From Euborellia annulipes (Eukaryota > Arthropoda > Insecta > Dermaptera > Anisolabididae): DNA of 64,000 bases. Position numbers and translations under genes: made by a program. Every line of letters begins with the position of its first letter. The stretch's first letter is position 1. Under the pieces are notes generated by a model. The model was given only the letters and a program-made list of their open reading frames with translations, did no database searches and was not told the DNA's origin. Positions 10,872-22,470 of this stretch are shown in pieces. The stretch is from contig JAKCPI010015025.1 of assembly GCA_023213315.1 (NCBI GenBank), forward strand, positions 103,547 through 167,546. The letters are read 5' to 3'.

Positions 10872-11592
10872 ACAAAATGTTTCAACGAGAACCAACGGTT
10901 GAAAGTTTAAAAAAAAAAAAAACATAAATTTTTCAAATCTTCCAAGTTATTTTTTAAAGCGGGTTCTATGTTGGCCACGTCAGATTTTTCCTTTTTTTTT
11001 TAGATTCCAATAAAATAAAAAGAACATAATATTTTCTTGAGGTTCATTTTAAGAGAGAGAGCTAATATTTGAATGAATAATAATATTTAAACACTCATTT
11101 TTAGGCGATTTATTTTTAGACACGCTCGCCATTTTGACAATTCGCCAACTGGATGTTAAGAATTTTTTTTTTCTTTTTTATCTCTTTTTAAATAGACACA
11201 GAGAGAGAAAGAGAAGAGGCCTAATAGAAATACTCTATCATAAATTCACAAACAGACATTTCAATTACATTTTATGATATACGAATTGAATGTACAGTAA
11301 ATAACAAAAGTTTTGATTGGTTGTCACATCGTTTTGCTTACCGTCACATAAAATTCGTCTTTATGACCTTGAATAGGTGACATATTCAAAATTTCGGCTG
11401 ATCTTTTGCAAACCCCAATCGAGATACAGCGAGTTCATACATCAAAGGATTTCAAACGAAATTTGCTTCCAGTTTACGGGCTTTCGGACGTCTACCAAAA
11501 TTAAACCGATCCACAGTGGTTCATTTCCAAATCTAGCTGGACAAAATTAATATTTAGACAAATAATTACTTTATTAAATAATTATGTTGATG
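10872..11592. other. No gene recognised
   Basis: AT-rich with homopolymer A and T runs and a small purine-rich stretch (AGAGAGAGA, 11054 and 11200). I see no feature. Confidence 0.5.
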
Positions 11593-11908
11593 TTAAGGAA
11601 TGGAAAAGAGCAAGTACAGGTGCAGCAAATAAAGAGAGCCAAATGCCCAAAGGGAGACGTTTCGGACAAATTTTTATTCATCCATCCTCAGTCCTTGTTG
11701 GCTTATAAACTAATTAGGCACAAAGTTGTCATTGTTGTCTTGGCACGAATTTGTGCACATGTATATTTTTTTTATAAAATCAGGCGAGTGTCAATGTTCT
11801 GTGAGAGTCTATAAGATAATTTTGTCCGAAACGTTTTCTTTTCGACATTTGGCATCCAAAGGCTCTCTTTATTTGCTGCAACTGTACTTGCTCTTTTCTA
11901 TTCCTTAA
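11593..11908. repeat. 316-bp palindromic element with GAAACGTC motif
   Basis: The left arm begins TTAAGGAATGGAAAAGAGCA and the right arm ends TGCTCTTTTCTATTCCTTAA. Both arms carry the TCCGAAACGT module. In the left arm, minus strand, CTGAGGA precedes it by about 20 nt, as in the other motif copies. Confidence 0.75.
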
Positions 11909-12186
11909 TTTAAAAAAATCAAGAAATCCTTTAATGGACACCCTATACAGTAGCCTCGAACATAAAATCGATTTTGTTTTTATTGTAACGTTGTGTCGTC
12001 GTTTTATAGGGAAATTATTTTAAGGTTGGACAGTCAAATAAACAAATTGTTTTCCAATGCAATGAATATTTATTGGAGACAGGCAGATGTAATTATTCTT
12101 TGAAAATAGACAATTTTTGTTTGTTGTTCAAAAAGTTATCTATATAAAAAAAAAAATAGAGAGATAATACTTGTACCGTCTATTCG

Positions 12187-12300
12187 CCCTCGGGCTTGGT
12201 TTAGTTGGTAGCGTGCCTAGCTTCTATACCGAACGTCGCGGGCTCGCCCCAGACAGGGCTCATATTTTATTTTATTTAAAATGCCTGGACCCAAAAAAAA
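12187..12300 (+). mobile_element. SINE-A fragment, diverged
   Basis: GCCCTCGGGCTTGGTTTAGT, then CGAACGTCGCGGGCTCG, and a shrunken hairpin region ending AATGCCTGGACCC before an A-run. The GT-rich tail is missing. Confidence 0.7.
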
Positions 12301-13055
12301 GTACCATGTACTCACCCCAGGCGAAAAGAGGAACAGACAAGAAATATCTGGTTATTTTTTTGTCTTGCCTGGTGTGAGGCCGACACATATAATTTGCCTG
12401 AGGCGAATTGTCTGGTCAGGACATGTCTTTGATGATCTGACTGGCTATTTAAAACTATATGTTTTTTATTTTTTCTTGAAAACTTTTCAATTCACTTTGT
12501 TATGTTGGTATCAATGACTGAAGTTCATAAATGAAACAATTGAAATTGGCTGACCAATCACAGGTAAATTGTCTGTCTGGATTTAGAGTTTAAAAATATC
12601 GTAGAGAGAGTTTTCTAATTTTATATTTCCTCATCGATGGCTCTTAACTTTTCTTTAAAACAAATACTCAAAGTTTTTATTTTGACATTTATAAATTATA
12701 CAGTATATAAAAGAAAAAAGAAAAAAATAAAAACTTTCGCAATACATTGAAAAAGAAATCCTCTAAACTAGGGGGGTTGTCAACTTTCTTTCAAAGTTAA
12801 ATTATTCCTTGTTAACTTCACATAGACCTACATCGAATGAATATAAACATGTGCAAACATAATGTTGTATAATTATTTTGTACAGTGGGCACCTCAAGTG
12901 TCGCGAGTGGAGCTTCAGGGAAGGAAAAGGCGCTCGAAAAGTCGATTTTCAAGTCGACTTTTTAAATCTCTCTAATTCGTGCTTAGGAGATACTCAGTAA
13001 ATATTAAATATATTTATTTATAAGATTTATTAAGTATTTAAACATTTTATCCGAC
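12301..13055. other. No gene; one possible mariner-like end
   Basis: Mostly AT-rich. TACAGTGGGCACCTCAAGTG at 12883 looks like a Tc1/mariner-like terminus, with no partner found. The tract GTCGATTTTCAAGTCGAC at 12941-12958 is a small palindrome. Confidence 0.4.
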
Positions 13056-14440
13056 AAATATTTATTTATTTGTCTCCCTTACCTAATGCTAGGCTTTGGG
13101 GGTTGTTACATACATTTATTTATTACAACATTGATTCACAACGGTGTAAGAAGGCCACAAAAGAAAGTTTCACATTCCTCTTAAATCGTCTCCTCTTTTC
13201 TCAATTTCTCTCCTCCTCCCCTCCAGCCACTTCAAAATTTCCAGGGGATCTTCATCCATCTTTGGTCCTTTCAATCTGCTCCAGAGGTCTCCCAAGTTCT
13301 TCTCTGTTGTTTCCTCGATCGTCTCGCAGCACATAAGATGTTCGACCGTCTCGTCTTTGACTACACTTCAAACCTCTTTTTCCCTTTTCGAAAAACGCCA
13401 AGTTTCCGCTCCTTGCTCGGGGTCAGAGTCTTCTATTCTCTTCGCATGCTTCTCTTATGTAAGCTTCTTGTCCGATCGTTTTCTTTATCTGCCAGTAGAA
13501 TGGATTGTACTGGGATTTGTCTATCTGGCTCCAATTCTTCTGGATTACTTGTTCCAGCCTTCTCTCTAGAACAGTGGTTCCCAACCGGTGTGTCGCGGCA
13601 CCCAAGGGTGCCGCGAGAATGCCTAAGGGGTGCCGCGAGTTATTTAGATATTAAAAAAAATAAAATAAAGAGGCGAAAAAATAAAGTTTTGCTAAAAAAA
13701 AGGTCAAATGATTAAAATGGAAGCGGCAAAATTTTCCGTAGATCGAAAAAAAATTAAGCTTTGCCAAAAAAAAGGTCAAATGATTTTCACGCAAGGGAAA
13801 AAAATTTGCCCCAGGGTGGAAAAAATTTTCGATTCGATAGGGAAAAAAAAGGAAGGGTGCCGCTAGTGTGTAATATTATTCCCAACGCACCTTGGGGGTG
13901 CCGTGGATTTCAAAAGGTTGGGAAACGCTGCTCTAGAATATTCTCCATCTCGTCTATTTTCTCAGTATCTTCCATTTCTTTATTCCATTCCAGACAGATT
14001 CCGGGTCTACCAACCTTGTCCAGTTCTCTTTTCATCTCCTTTCCCCATTGCCCTTCCAGTTCGTTCTCCATATCTCTCAGAATCTTACTATAGCATATTT
14101 TCAACCATCTTTCTTTTCCCATTTTGTCCATCCTTAGAATAAATTTCATTATTCTTTTCCACGCCTCTATTTGCATCTTCGATATACCCATTCCCCAAAT
14201 GTAGTCTGGAATGGTTCTGTCCAGGCCTAAGATCATTTTTATATACATCACCTGAACTCTTTCCACATTTATTTTTTTCCTCCTATCCCCAGAGTTCCAC
14301 TCCATAGAATAAAACGGACTGGACCAGTGAAGAGAACAGAACCAATTTGTTTTTAATATCTTCTATCTTGGCACATTTCATCAACCCCTAACAGTAATTT
14401 ATTGTTCTTCTTGCTCTTCCGATTTGTTCTTTTAAGAACA
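13056..14440 (-). pseudogene. LINE ORF2 C-terminal region, decayed
   Basis: Minus-strand reading gives LVQSVLFYGVELWG (about 14330-14285), a segment typical of the region after the reverse transcriptase domain of non-LTR elements. It continues as VERVQVMYIKMILGL and later KDETVEHLM. At least one frameshift (after ELWG) and stops break it, and a hAT MITE splits it at 13572-13930. The AATAAATAAAT-type 3' end lies near 13060. I infer a decayed 5'-truncated LINE; the clade is not determined. Confidence 0.75.
13572..13930. mobile_element. hAT-like MITE, CAGTGGTTCCCAACC family
   Basis: The ends CAGTGGTTCCCAACCGGTGT and AAAGGTTGGGAAACGCTG are inverted. The perfect 8-bp TSD CTCTAGAA lies at 13564-13571 and 13931-13938. 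The interior has repeated GGGTGCCGCGAG blocks. It sits in the LINE and is younger than it. Confidence 0.95.
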
Positions 14441-15615
14441 CACACAAATATTGTTTTCAACATTTTTATACAAGAATATTCTATCCAAAAATTGCACGTG
14501 ATATGGCACAGAACATTAAAATAAAATATGAAAGTTGAGTATCAAAATAAAACATTAAAATTGAGGAATTAAGAATGCCACATATGTTCACTAACCGATC
14601 TTAGAAAGCGTGTTGATTGGTGTGTTATGTGTAGGTTTTAAAAGAAAGATAAAAGTCAATCAATGAAAACTATATTACCATCGGATACTAAGTATTGTAA
14701 GAAACAAGTCGAAGTAATCCAGGGAGAATTGGAAGAGTTTCAACTCGATTCTAAAAAGTCGATTATTTTCAGTAAATTGTTGACTAAAGTCAGAGTCGAC
14801 TTTTCCATCCCTTTGGAGCTTTGAGCTTAGGCAACCAAAATGCTTAGCCGTTGGAAGTGTGGTCTTAAAAGTAGCATTTCCCCTTCGCATGCATCAAAAA
14901 AAGAGGATTTATTAATTTTGTTGACTGAGCTCAAGACTCCACTCTCGAACACATCAGGCACTTGTGGCGCTGAGAGTACCATTTTTGTTTGTCCTGGGTA
15001 AGAGTGAGACGATCACTCGAAACGTCGGCTAAAAAATATAAAAGTTTTCATTTCTAAGAGGCTCCTTTTAATTTATTTAAGCTTTTACTATTATTAGAAA
15101 AATTTTATTTTTGAACAGCCTTCACCTCTTGGGCCACCCATCCAGGGATTGAGAGCTGCTTGTTGGTAGCTGTTCTGTTTTTTTCGTCTTGTCAGGCATA
15201 TAAAATGTATATTCATTGAAGTGTATCATCTTTTACTTTCTCTATTAAAGTTTCTTTATAAAAACATTTAAAGACATTTAATAAAACAAAAACAGAATTT
15301 GTTCTTCTCTCTGTTTGACACGAGACGAGAAGTTTGTTTCTTTTTAATTGATATTGAATAAAGAGAGTGAAAAGAGTTTGTTTACTTTTCTTGAAGATAT
15401 CTTCTCATTTATTGAGAGAGTGAAAGGGTTAATTAATCATAACTGGAAGAATGTAATACTTTGTCTACTCTAAAAAAAAAAAAAAAAAAAAAAAATACAA
15501 CGGGCGTAAAGGGCTCAAACCAAAGCAAGGGAGAAGGTTGTTGGTTCAACTCCCGCAAATACCTCATTTTTTCGGTTTACACAAGTTTAAAATTAAATAG
15601 ACTGACAATAAAAAA
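14441..15615. other. No gene; one CGAAACGTC hairpin motif
   Basis: At 14994-15028 CTGGGTA, the hairpin AGAGTGA-GACGA-TCACTC, then GAAACGTCGG is another copy of the motif seen at 10372. The remainder is AT-rich with an A24 run near 15472-15495. The 71-codon minus-strand ORF near 14675-14890 shows no recognisable domain. Confidence 0.5.
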
Positions 15616-16327
15616 TCTGGTGTGACTGGCGCACAGCACACAACTTTCTCTTACCTTCGGTAATCGAAAGTTGTGTACTGTGCTTGTCACACCAGATTTT
15701 TTGTGTCGACATGTATTTAGTTCCCGGCAGTACGGAACATATGAATTCAAATGTAAAATTTTTTTTTTTTTTTTTATTTTCCGGCCTTTGACCTTGGGAA
15801 ATGTAAAATTTATAAGTATGGGAAAATATTTATATTTTGTTACCATGGCAACCATTTCTCCTATCTTCCCTATGAAATACAAGAGTAAAGTGGTCTTCAG
15901 AAGATTTCAATTGCAAAATGAGAATATACATTTTTAAAAAAATCTAAAAATTAATTGATTTTTGAATTTTAAAAAAAATCGTTGGAGCGAATTTTGAGAA
16001 AATCGAAAAAAACTGAAAAAGTACATCAGTAAAGTACTAGTACTCTTTGGCCGATTTTGATTAAAAGCTTATTTTCCCGGTCCCGGGGGTGTTTAACTTA
16101 AATATAAAATTTCAACCTCCTAGCTCAATTCCTTCATGCTTAAAATTGAACACACACACTCAGACACACAGACAGACAGACCATGTCGCGAAAACCACTT
16201 TTTTGGATTCAGGGGACCTCAAAACGTGTATATCCATCAAAATCTCGACATCGAATTTTTGACATGAATCCAATACTTTCTCTATATATATATATATATT
16301 ACATATATACATAGGTAAGAGAAAGTA
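15616..16327 (+). mobile_element. HPE, full length
   Basis: The order is 5' hairpin (15616-15700), X-box GTTACCATGGCAAC (15839-15852), AGTACTAGTACTCTTTGG, CA-repeat, CATGTCGCGAAAACCACTTT, ATTTTTGACATGAATCCAAT and a terminal palindrome ending GGTAAGAGAAAGTA. The flanks are A-runs; no other TSD is seen. No protein is encoded. Confidence 0.92.
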
Positions 16328-16329
16328 AA

Positions 16330-16654
16330 AGTATTGGATTCATGTCAAAAATTCGTTGTCAATATTTTGATGGATATACACGTTTTGAGGTCCTCTGAGT
16401 CGAAAAAAGTTGTTTTCGCGACATGCTCTGTCTGTGGGTGGATGTGTTCAATTTTAAGAATGAAGGAATTGAGCTAAGAGATTAAAATTTTATATTTAAG
16501 TTAAACACCCCTCTAGGCCGTGAAATAAGCTTTTAAACAAAATCGGCCAGAATACTAGAACTTTACAAACTTTTTTCAGTTTTTTTTTTCGATTTTCTCA
16601 AAATTGGCTCCAACGATTTTGATTAAAATTCAAAAATCAATTATTGATTAGATG
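16330..16654 (-). mobile_element. HPE, 5'-truncated, tail-to-tail with the previous copy
   Basis: It starts AGTATTGGATTCATGTC and runs through the TCGGCCAGAATAC region to ATTAGATG. It shares the terminal GGTAAGAGAAAGTA with the plus-strand copy to its left, giving an inverted pair, and then stops at a SINE insertion site. Confidence 0.85.
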
Positions 16655-16662
16655 CTCTTTAG

Positions 16663-17042
16663 AAGTCTTAAATGCCCTCGGGGCATGGCGTAGAGGTTAG
16701 CGTGCTAACCTCGTATACCAAACGTCGCGGGTTCGGACCCCAGGCAGTCCGATGATTTTATTTAAGCCAATTGGATACCAAATGGCTTAAATAAGAATGC
16801 CTGGACCCCTATATGTATATTTATCAATAACGGTTATCGTCTAAAGTCTTAAATGGCCTGAGTTGCCGAAAAGACTGTGTGAATGTGTGTGTGAGTGTGA
16901 GTGTGAATGAGAAAAAAGTGTGAATGTTTAAAAAAAAAAAAAAAAAAGTCTTAAATGGCCTAAGTTGCCGAAAAGACTGTGTGAATGTGTGTGTGAATGT
17001 GAGTGTGAATGAGAAAAAAAGTGTGAGTGTTAAAAAAAAAAA
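16663..17042 (+). mobile_element. SINE-A, older 5'-truncated copy (interrupted)
   Basis: This copy begins at AAGTCTTAAATGG and so lacks the tRNA-like head. Its flanking TSD is CTCTTTAG (16655-16662 and 17043-17050). A younger SINE-A interrupts it after 11 bp. Confidence 0.88.
16674..16944 (+). mobile_element. SINE-A, full length, nested in the older SINE-A
   Basis: The head is GCCCTCGGGGCATGGCGTAG, the B-box-like element is GGTTCGGACCC, and the hairpin, tail and poly(A) are complete. The TSD AAGTCTTAAAT (16663-16673 and 16945-16955) lies within the older SINE. Confidence 0.95.
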
Positions 17043-17310
17043 CTCTTTAGTTTGAATAATGAAATCATTTGAATTGACTTCTATTCAATTGAAATAAATA
17101 GAGAAGGTGTATAAATTGCCTCCGATGCCGAAAAAGACCTTATTTAAAATAAAATGAAATAATGACTTTTCGATAAAATTTCCCAGCTGTAGTAGTGTAC
17201 CGTTCCAAGTTTATTTTATTTATAAAATTATTAAATAAATATTTATTATTTATTATTTATTTATATATTATTTTTTTATTTATTTTCGAGTAAACTGTCA
17301 TATTATATAA

Positions 17311-17537
17311 CAGGGGTGGCCAGACTTTGTGATACTTAGAGCCATATTGAACAATCGGGAAATTTTTAAGAGCCAAATCTGAAAAAAAAATTCGCCTCTT
17401 TGCGGAACCAAAATTTCCCCCCCTGCGAAAAATTTTGTTTTTGTGGAATTCAATTTATGCAATTTTTTCAATTGAGCCGCAATAAAACTCAAAAAAGAGC
17501 CGCATGTGGCTCGCAAGCCGCCGTTTGGCCACCGTTG
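17311..17537. mobile_element. hAT-like MITE, CAGGGGTGGCCAGAC family
   Basis: The ends CAGGGGTGGCCAGACTTTGT and CGTTTGGCCACCGTTG are flanked by the perfect 8-bp TSD TTATATAA (17303-17310 and 17538-17545). The interior contains AGAGCCGCATGTGGCTCGC, a common block in this type of element. Confidence 0.93.
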
Positions 17538-17549
17538 TTATATAAAATA

Positions 17550-17584
17550 CAACGTTTCGGCCACTATTATATAGCCTTCTTCAG
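17550..17584 (-). repeat. CTGAAGA-stem-CGAAACGTTG motif
   Basis: On the minus strand: CTGAAGA, a short GGC/GCC stem around TATATAATAGT, then CGAAACGTTG. It has the same layout as 10372 but with A in place of T in the first box. Confidence 0.45.
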
Positions 17585-18421
17585 TTATAACATAAAGCTT
17601 CTTACATTAACTTCAGAATACAAATTAACCACACTTCTCTCACATTACTTGCTTTCTCTGAAAGTAAAAAAAAAAATTCATTTTCTCTCTTTTAGTGCAT
17701 TTAAAAAAAAAATAAAAGATTTTTTTTTCTTTTTGTAACGAATTAATACAATTACAAAGTTAAATGGTTTTTCTCTCTCTGCGTAGCGTCAAGTAATTAT
17801 TTAATCGCTCTCTACGTCTCATTAATTGTCAGGACTGCGCCCTTAGCTCCAGCCTCCATCCCTAGGGCAAATAAGGTCACGAACGGGGAATCCAACTTTC
17901 CTCTCTCTCTCTCTCTCTCGCAGAGAGAGAAAAATAATTTATTTATTAGAAAATGTCATTTTTAATTAATTAAATCCCCTTTGCAAGAGAAAAAGAGAGG
18001 TTAAATAAATAAGCCCTTTCGAGAATTCTAAAATTTGCTTTTTTTTTTTTTGTTTGACCTACAATAGTATAAAAAAAATTCCCTCAACAACAGCAACAAA
18101 TAAACAAACAAACAAAAGCAGTTATAAATAATTTATAAACTAAACAAAGTCAAATAATTTACATTTATTATGTTAATAATGTTTTCTGCTCTTCTCTTTT
18201 TTTTTTCTATTCATCATTTCTATAGCTATAGTAGGCTACCGTAGTGTTAACAAAAACAGAAAATAGATCTTCTTCATTCGTTGGAACATTCCCATCCACC
18301 ATAACCTCACTTTATTGTCAAAACCCTTCCAAAATGTATTTACTTATATATTCTTGGGGTTACTAATCCCAGGACTACGGAATCGGCATTCCTATTATCC
18401 CCTCTCTCTTTTCTTATCCCC
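17585..18421. other. No gene; simple repeats
   Basis: It contains a CT-repeat (17901-17919) followed by a short GA-repeat, several T and A runs and an AAACAAACAAAC tract. I see no coding signal. Confidence 0.5.
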
Positions 18422-18425
18422 TTAA

Positions 18426-19051
18426 GGGGGTTCAGGAGGGACGTCTAAAAGTACTTTAAAAAAAACTAGACTATTATAAGGAATTTTTCAATGCGGTTTT
18501 TTTTTAAATGAATTAAATTCATAAGAGATTATTGGGACATCGAGCTATAATTTTTTTAATGACTTATTAAAAAATTATCGTAATTAATTTTTTTGTTATC
18601 AAGCAAATACAAAAAAACAATCTGTTCCAATAATCTTTAATTTTTTGTTAAAATTAAAAATGAATTTATTGTTATTATTAATCACATATTAATTAAGAAA
18701 TTTTTTTAAAATAAGCTTAGATTATTTATTTAAAATTCAACTGTCAAATTAGTTCAGCATTCTTGCAATAGATGGCAGGCTAGTCTAACAGACGATATAA
18801 TATTAGCCTATATCTGGCCTATATTTATATATTTTTATGCTTTTATAAAAGATACATAATATATAATAACATTTATAAAGTATTTATTGTTAAAAGATCA
18901 ATGAAAATCAACCAAATGCATTAAATATTATTAGCTACGATTCTGACATCTCTTGGCAAATTTTTGAATTACTTGATTTTTGGGCATACTTTTTATGACA
19001 CCCAACGCCATCTTATCGGGAAAAACATGCGTAACCACTTCGCTCCCGTGA
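18426..19051 (-). mobile_element. MITE-T copy
   Basis: Minus-strand copy of 1577-2216. The left junction is TTAA (18422-18425) then GGGGGTTCAGGAGGGACGTC. The far end stops at CGCTCCCGTGAGG, without a clear TTAA. Confidence 0.85.
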
Positions 19052-19986
19052 GGAAATGGTTCTGGTTTCTGAATATAGGCAGTCCAAATGATATTTAATA
19101 GCAACAACAATGAAAGCTCTACCTCTCAAATTTAAATCATTTCAGAATAAATAAATTTTGTAGAACCCCCTAAATGAGTTATGGTTTGTGCTTGGCGTTC
19201 CCAATTTTAACATATTCTATTTAAAAATAGAACAACGTTTTTTTTTTTTCACTCCCTAGATTAGTGTGGTATAAAGTCCCCCTAATTGTAAGGGACAATC
19301 TCGCCAAGATATAGGATCGGGATGGTTCCATTCAACTCTTTAAAGAAACGGCTTTCCCATTATCCTTAAGAAATGCGTTAACGAACAGCCAAATTTCGAA
19401 AACAACCTCAAAGCAACTCCGATACGGAAAACAGATTAATTATTCCAAGATCAGTGAAATAAAATTTCTAAAAATATCCCTCTAAGTACAAATCAAACAA
19501 ATAATACTAATAATAAAATTCGTTAGCCTATGCCAACAAAAAGGGCCGAGCCGCCGACCTACGACAAAGGTAGTCCGCCCACCGCGAAAGTGTGGAGGTC
19601 GTAGTTCGAGTCCAGGGGGCGCAATTTTGTCCAATCAAAATACAAACTGATCTCGCGTTATACGTTATATTGACTGGCTAATTCAGAGTCTATTTGAGCG
19701 TTGATTGAAAAAAAATTCTTCTTTTTAAAGCAAAACTCTGCCCAGTTAATATAGACATTCCACAAATGATAATTGAATCAATAAATATTGAAAGGAAACA
19801 CTCAATGTATATAGGAGAGCATTTAAAGTTGAAAAATGATTAATGAATATAAAAACGTAGAATCAATCCTGAAAATTTATAAGTTTAAATTTGATTTCTT
19901 CTTATTCAGGTCTACCAGAAAATAAATTGCCTTATTTTCATAGTTTCCAGCACAAATTTTTTCAAGAATGAATTTCATAAAAAAAA
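19052..19986. other. No gene; weak tRNA-like segment
   Basis: Near 19542-19622 the sequence CCGAGCCGCCGACCTACG ... GTAGTTCGAGTCC has a B-box-like end, but the arms do not pair into a tRNA cloverleaf. It could be a decayed tRNA-derived repeat. The rest is AT-rich. Confidence 0.4.
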
Positions 19987-20529
19987 TCTGGTGTGACTGG
20001 CGCACAGCACACAACTTTCTCTTACCTTCGGTAATCGAAAGTTGTGTACTGTGCTTGTCACACCAGATTTTTTGTGTCGACATGTATTTAGTTTCCGACA
20101 GTAGGGTACAATTGAATTCAAGATGTAAAATTTATAAGTATGGGAAAATATTTATATTTTGATACCATGGCAACCATTTCTCCTATCTTTTCTATGGAGT
20201 ACAAGAGTAAAGTGGTCGTCAGAAGATTTCAATCACAAAATGAGAATATACATTTTATAGAGAATTTAAAAAATAATTGATTTTTGAATTTTAAAAAAAA
20301 TCGTTGGAGCAAATTTAGAGAAAATCGAAAAAAACTGAAAAAGTGAATCAGTAAAGTGCTAGTACTCTTTGGTCGATTTTGTTCAAAAGCTTCGTGTCAC
20401 GTCCCATGGGGGTGCCTAACTTAAATATAAAATTTCAACTTCCTAGCTCTTTTCGTTCTTGAGATATTTTGTTCACAGACACACACACAGACACACACAC
20501 AGACAGACACACAGACAGACCATGTCGCC
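19987..20529 (+). mobile_element. HPE, 3'-truncated
   Basis: It has the complete 5' hairpin and a variant X-box (GATACCATGGCAAC, 20161-20174), and continues through GTGCTAGTACTCTTTGGTCG to GACAGACCATGTCG. The terminal palindrome is missing. Confidence 0.88.
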
Positions 20530-20943
20530 AACAATTTTTTAAACAGTTTTTGACAACATTTTTGAAACAGTTATACATAGCTTACAATATTTATTTAAAT
20601 AAAAAAAATTATTTAAAATTTTTTTAAAATTTCCTAAACATAGGGTTACCATAATTTATCCGGAGAGACGACTACCGGTCTGGGGGTATGGATAATTTTT
20701 TGAAAATTAGACACTGAAATTTGCGTTTTTAGCTAACCTGAGAAGTGTAAAATAATATCAAACTTGCTTTGAGCTTAAAGGGCCCGAGCCCCCTCAGGAA
20801 AAAAATTCCAAGAAAATGATATTTTTATTGAAATTTTAACCATGAAAATTATTTTTTATTAGAATTTTAAGGTTGGAACGCAAAGGGCCCGCGCCCCGGG
20901 GATATAGCCCCCTGCCCCCCCCCCCCCTCCTGTCTGCGGCCCT
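20530..20943. other. No gene; hAT-like end
   Basis: CTCCTGTCTGCGGCCCTG at 20928-20945 reads as a hAT-type terminus (CAGGGCCGCAGACAGGAG on the minus strand). A partner end is not clear; GGGCCCGAGCCCCCT at 20779 may be an internal repeat of it. Confidence 0.4.
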
Positions 20944-22250
20944 GATAATAATAATATACATTTATTTATTTTAGTATTTTGCTTATAGAAATGAGTGAGT
21001 TTCTCATACACATATTTAAGACATTCATGGTCATTTTTCTTAATTTTTCTTTTGCATGTTTTGAACTACTACAATTTTACATTATACAGACATACATATA
21101 CAATCTTTACACCAAGAGAGTCTCTTTTTCTTCACCTTACAAACACAATTCCCTCCTCTCAAGGGCGGATCCAGAGGTGGTTTCTCGGGGGGGGGGGAGG
21201 GTAATCTGGTGTGACTCGTCGCACAGCACACTATTTTTTTTTAATTTCTGCAATTTAAAAGCGCATTCTGTATTTGTTTGCCAGAATATAACACATCAAA
21301 TTTTTAAGTATTAATTTTAAAAATCTTACATTAAAAATAAATTTTTTTGCGAAAAAAAGGTATTTTTTCGAATCTGCGGGGGGGGGGGGGGTAATTACCC
21401 CCCTTTACCCCCCCCCCCCCCTTGTATCCGCCCTTGCCTCCTCTTTATCATCTCAGCTGTGTAGTAGAAAATATCATTTAGTTTTTTCATATCCCCTACA
21501 TCTAATAAACTTAATAAACTGGGTTGATATTTTTTTTAAATATCTCTCCCTAGAGATGTGGTACATTGGACAATTTAACATTATGTGCTCTAGATTTCCC
21601 CTTTCCTTTTTGTTGCATAGGGTACAATATTGACTTGGGTCTATCCTACACATTTGGTCCTTGTAAATCAGCTGTATACAATAATTTTCATTTGCCAGTC
21701 TTAGTTGCGCGAGTATTTGATGTTTTGCTATATGGCATCTCAAGAGCAGATATTTTGCCCGTCCATTCTAGGGGTAGAGATCCTTATATAACCTATTATA
21801 TTTTCTTTTTTGTACTTTCGTCACTATTTCTGGATGCTTCAAATTGGTCTATTAAGTTTTTCTCATTAATATTTTCAGGTTGGCTATTTATTGTCTTCAA
21901 TATTTCTTTTAGCTGCGTGAACCAATTCAAGCTTTGGTGATTTCCGCTGGTGGGGTTTGTGTCTAAACATATCAATCTCTTCAGACATAGGGGGTTCTGT
22001 TTTCAGACATTTCAGTCAATTTGATCCACCATCTCAAAGCCTTCTTAATGATTGATATGTGTATTGCATTGGTTCCCATTTCCAGGAATAGATAGATAAT
22101 CATTTCGCGTAGTTTTTGGTGTTTGTAGTAATGTTTTTACAAATTTATTCTGCATTTGTTTCTGTAGTTTAAGGCCCATACTTATGCGGCATATAACATT
22201 ACTGTATTTATTAGTCTAATTTTAGACTCCCAAGTGTCAGATTTTGACAT
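20944..22250 (-). pseudogene. LINE ORF2 C-terminal region, decayed
   Basis: The best segment, 21743-21474 on the minus strand, reads LAQLRLANENYC and CTLCNKKERGNLEHIMLNC, a complete CX2CX9HX4C motif of LINE ORF2 C-termini. Further upstream in the element (about 22200-22090), with a stop, one frame gives MLYAA and NKFVKTLLQTPKTTRNDYL. The 3' UTR is split by a hAT MITE at 21160-21436. Confidence 0.75.
21160..21436. mobile_element. hAT-like MITE, CAAGGGCGGATCCAGAGG family
   Basis: The ends CAAGGGCGGATCCAGAGG and TGTATCCGCCCTTG are flanked by the perfect TSD CCTCCTCT (21152-21159 and 21437-21444). The interior is the degenerate HPE hairpin TCTGGTGTGACTCGTCGCAC ... TTTGCCAGAATAT. Confidence 0.95.
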
Positions 22251-22274
22251 TCTTAAAATGTTCCTAACGTGTAA

Positions 22275-22332
22275 ATGTGTGTGTGAGTATGAGTGGGAAT
22301 GAGAAAAAAGTGTGAGTGTTAAAAAAAAAAGC
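22275..22332 (+). mobile_element. SINE-A tail fragment
   Basis: Only GTGTAAATGTGTGTGTGAG ... GAATGAGAAAAAAGTGTGAG and an A-run remain. Confidence 0.65.
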
Positions 22333-22470
22333 TTTTGACGATCTCACAAAAGTCAGAATCACAAACCCGATATAAATGAATTATCTAAAAACATTCAAGA
22401 GCAAAAATCGCCATAAAATATTTGTTATTTTTTATTTAAATAAAATAAATTATTTTCTCTATATGGAGCG

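Noticed and set aside
15577..15937. ORFs of 88-101 codons across the HPE, recurring in other copies (37013, 39306, 49781, 55732)
   Set aside because: They recur because the HPE repeats. They run across the non-coding hairpin on both strands and end at varying positions, so they are shadows of the repeat and not proteins.
19542..19622. Possible tRNA gene
   Set aside because: A B-box-like GTTCGAGTCC is present, but acceptor, anticodon and T arms do not pair.
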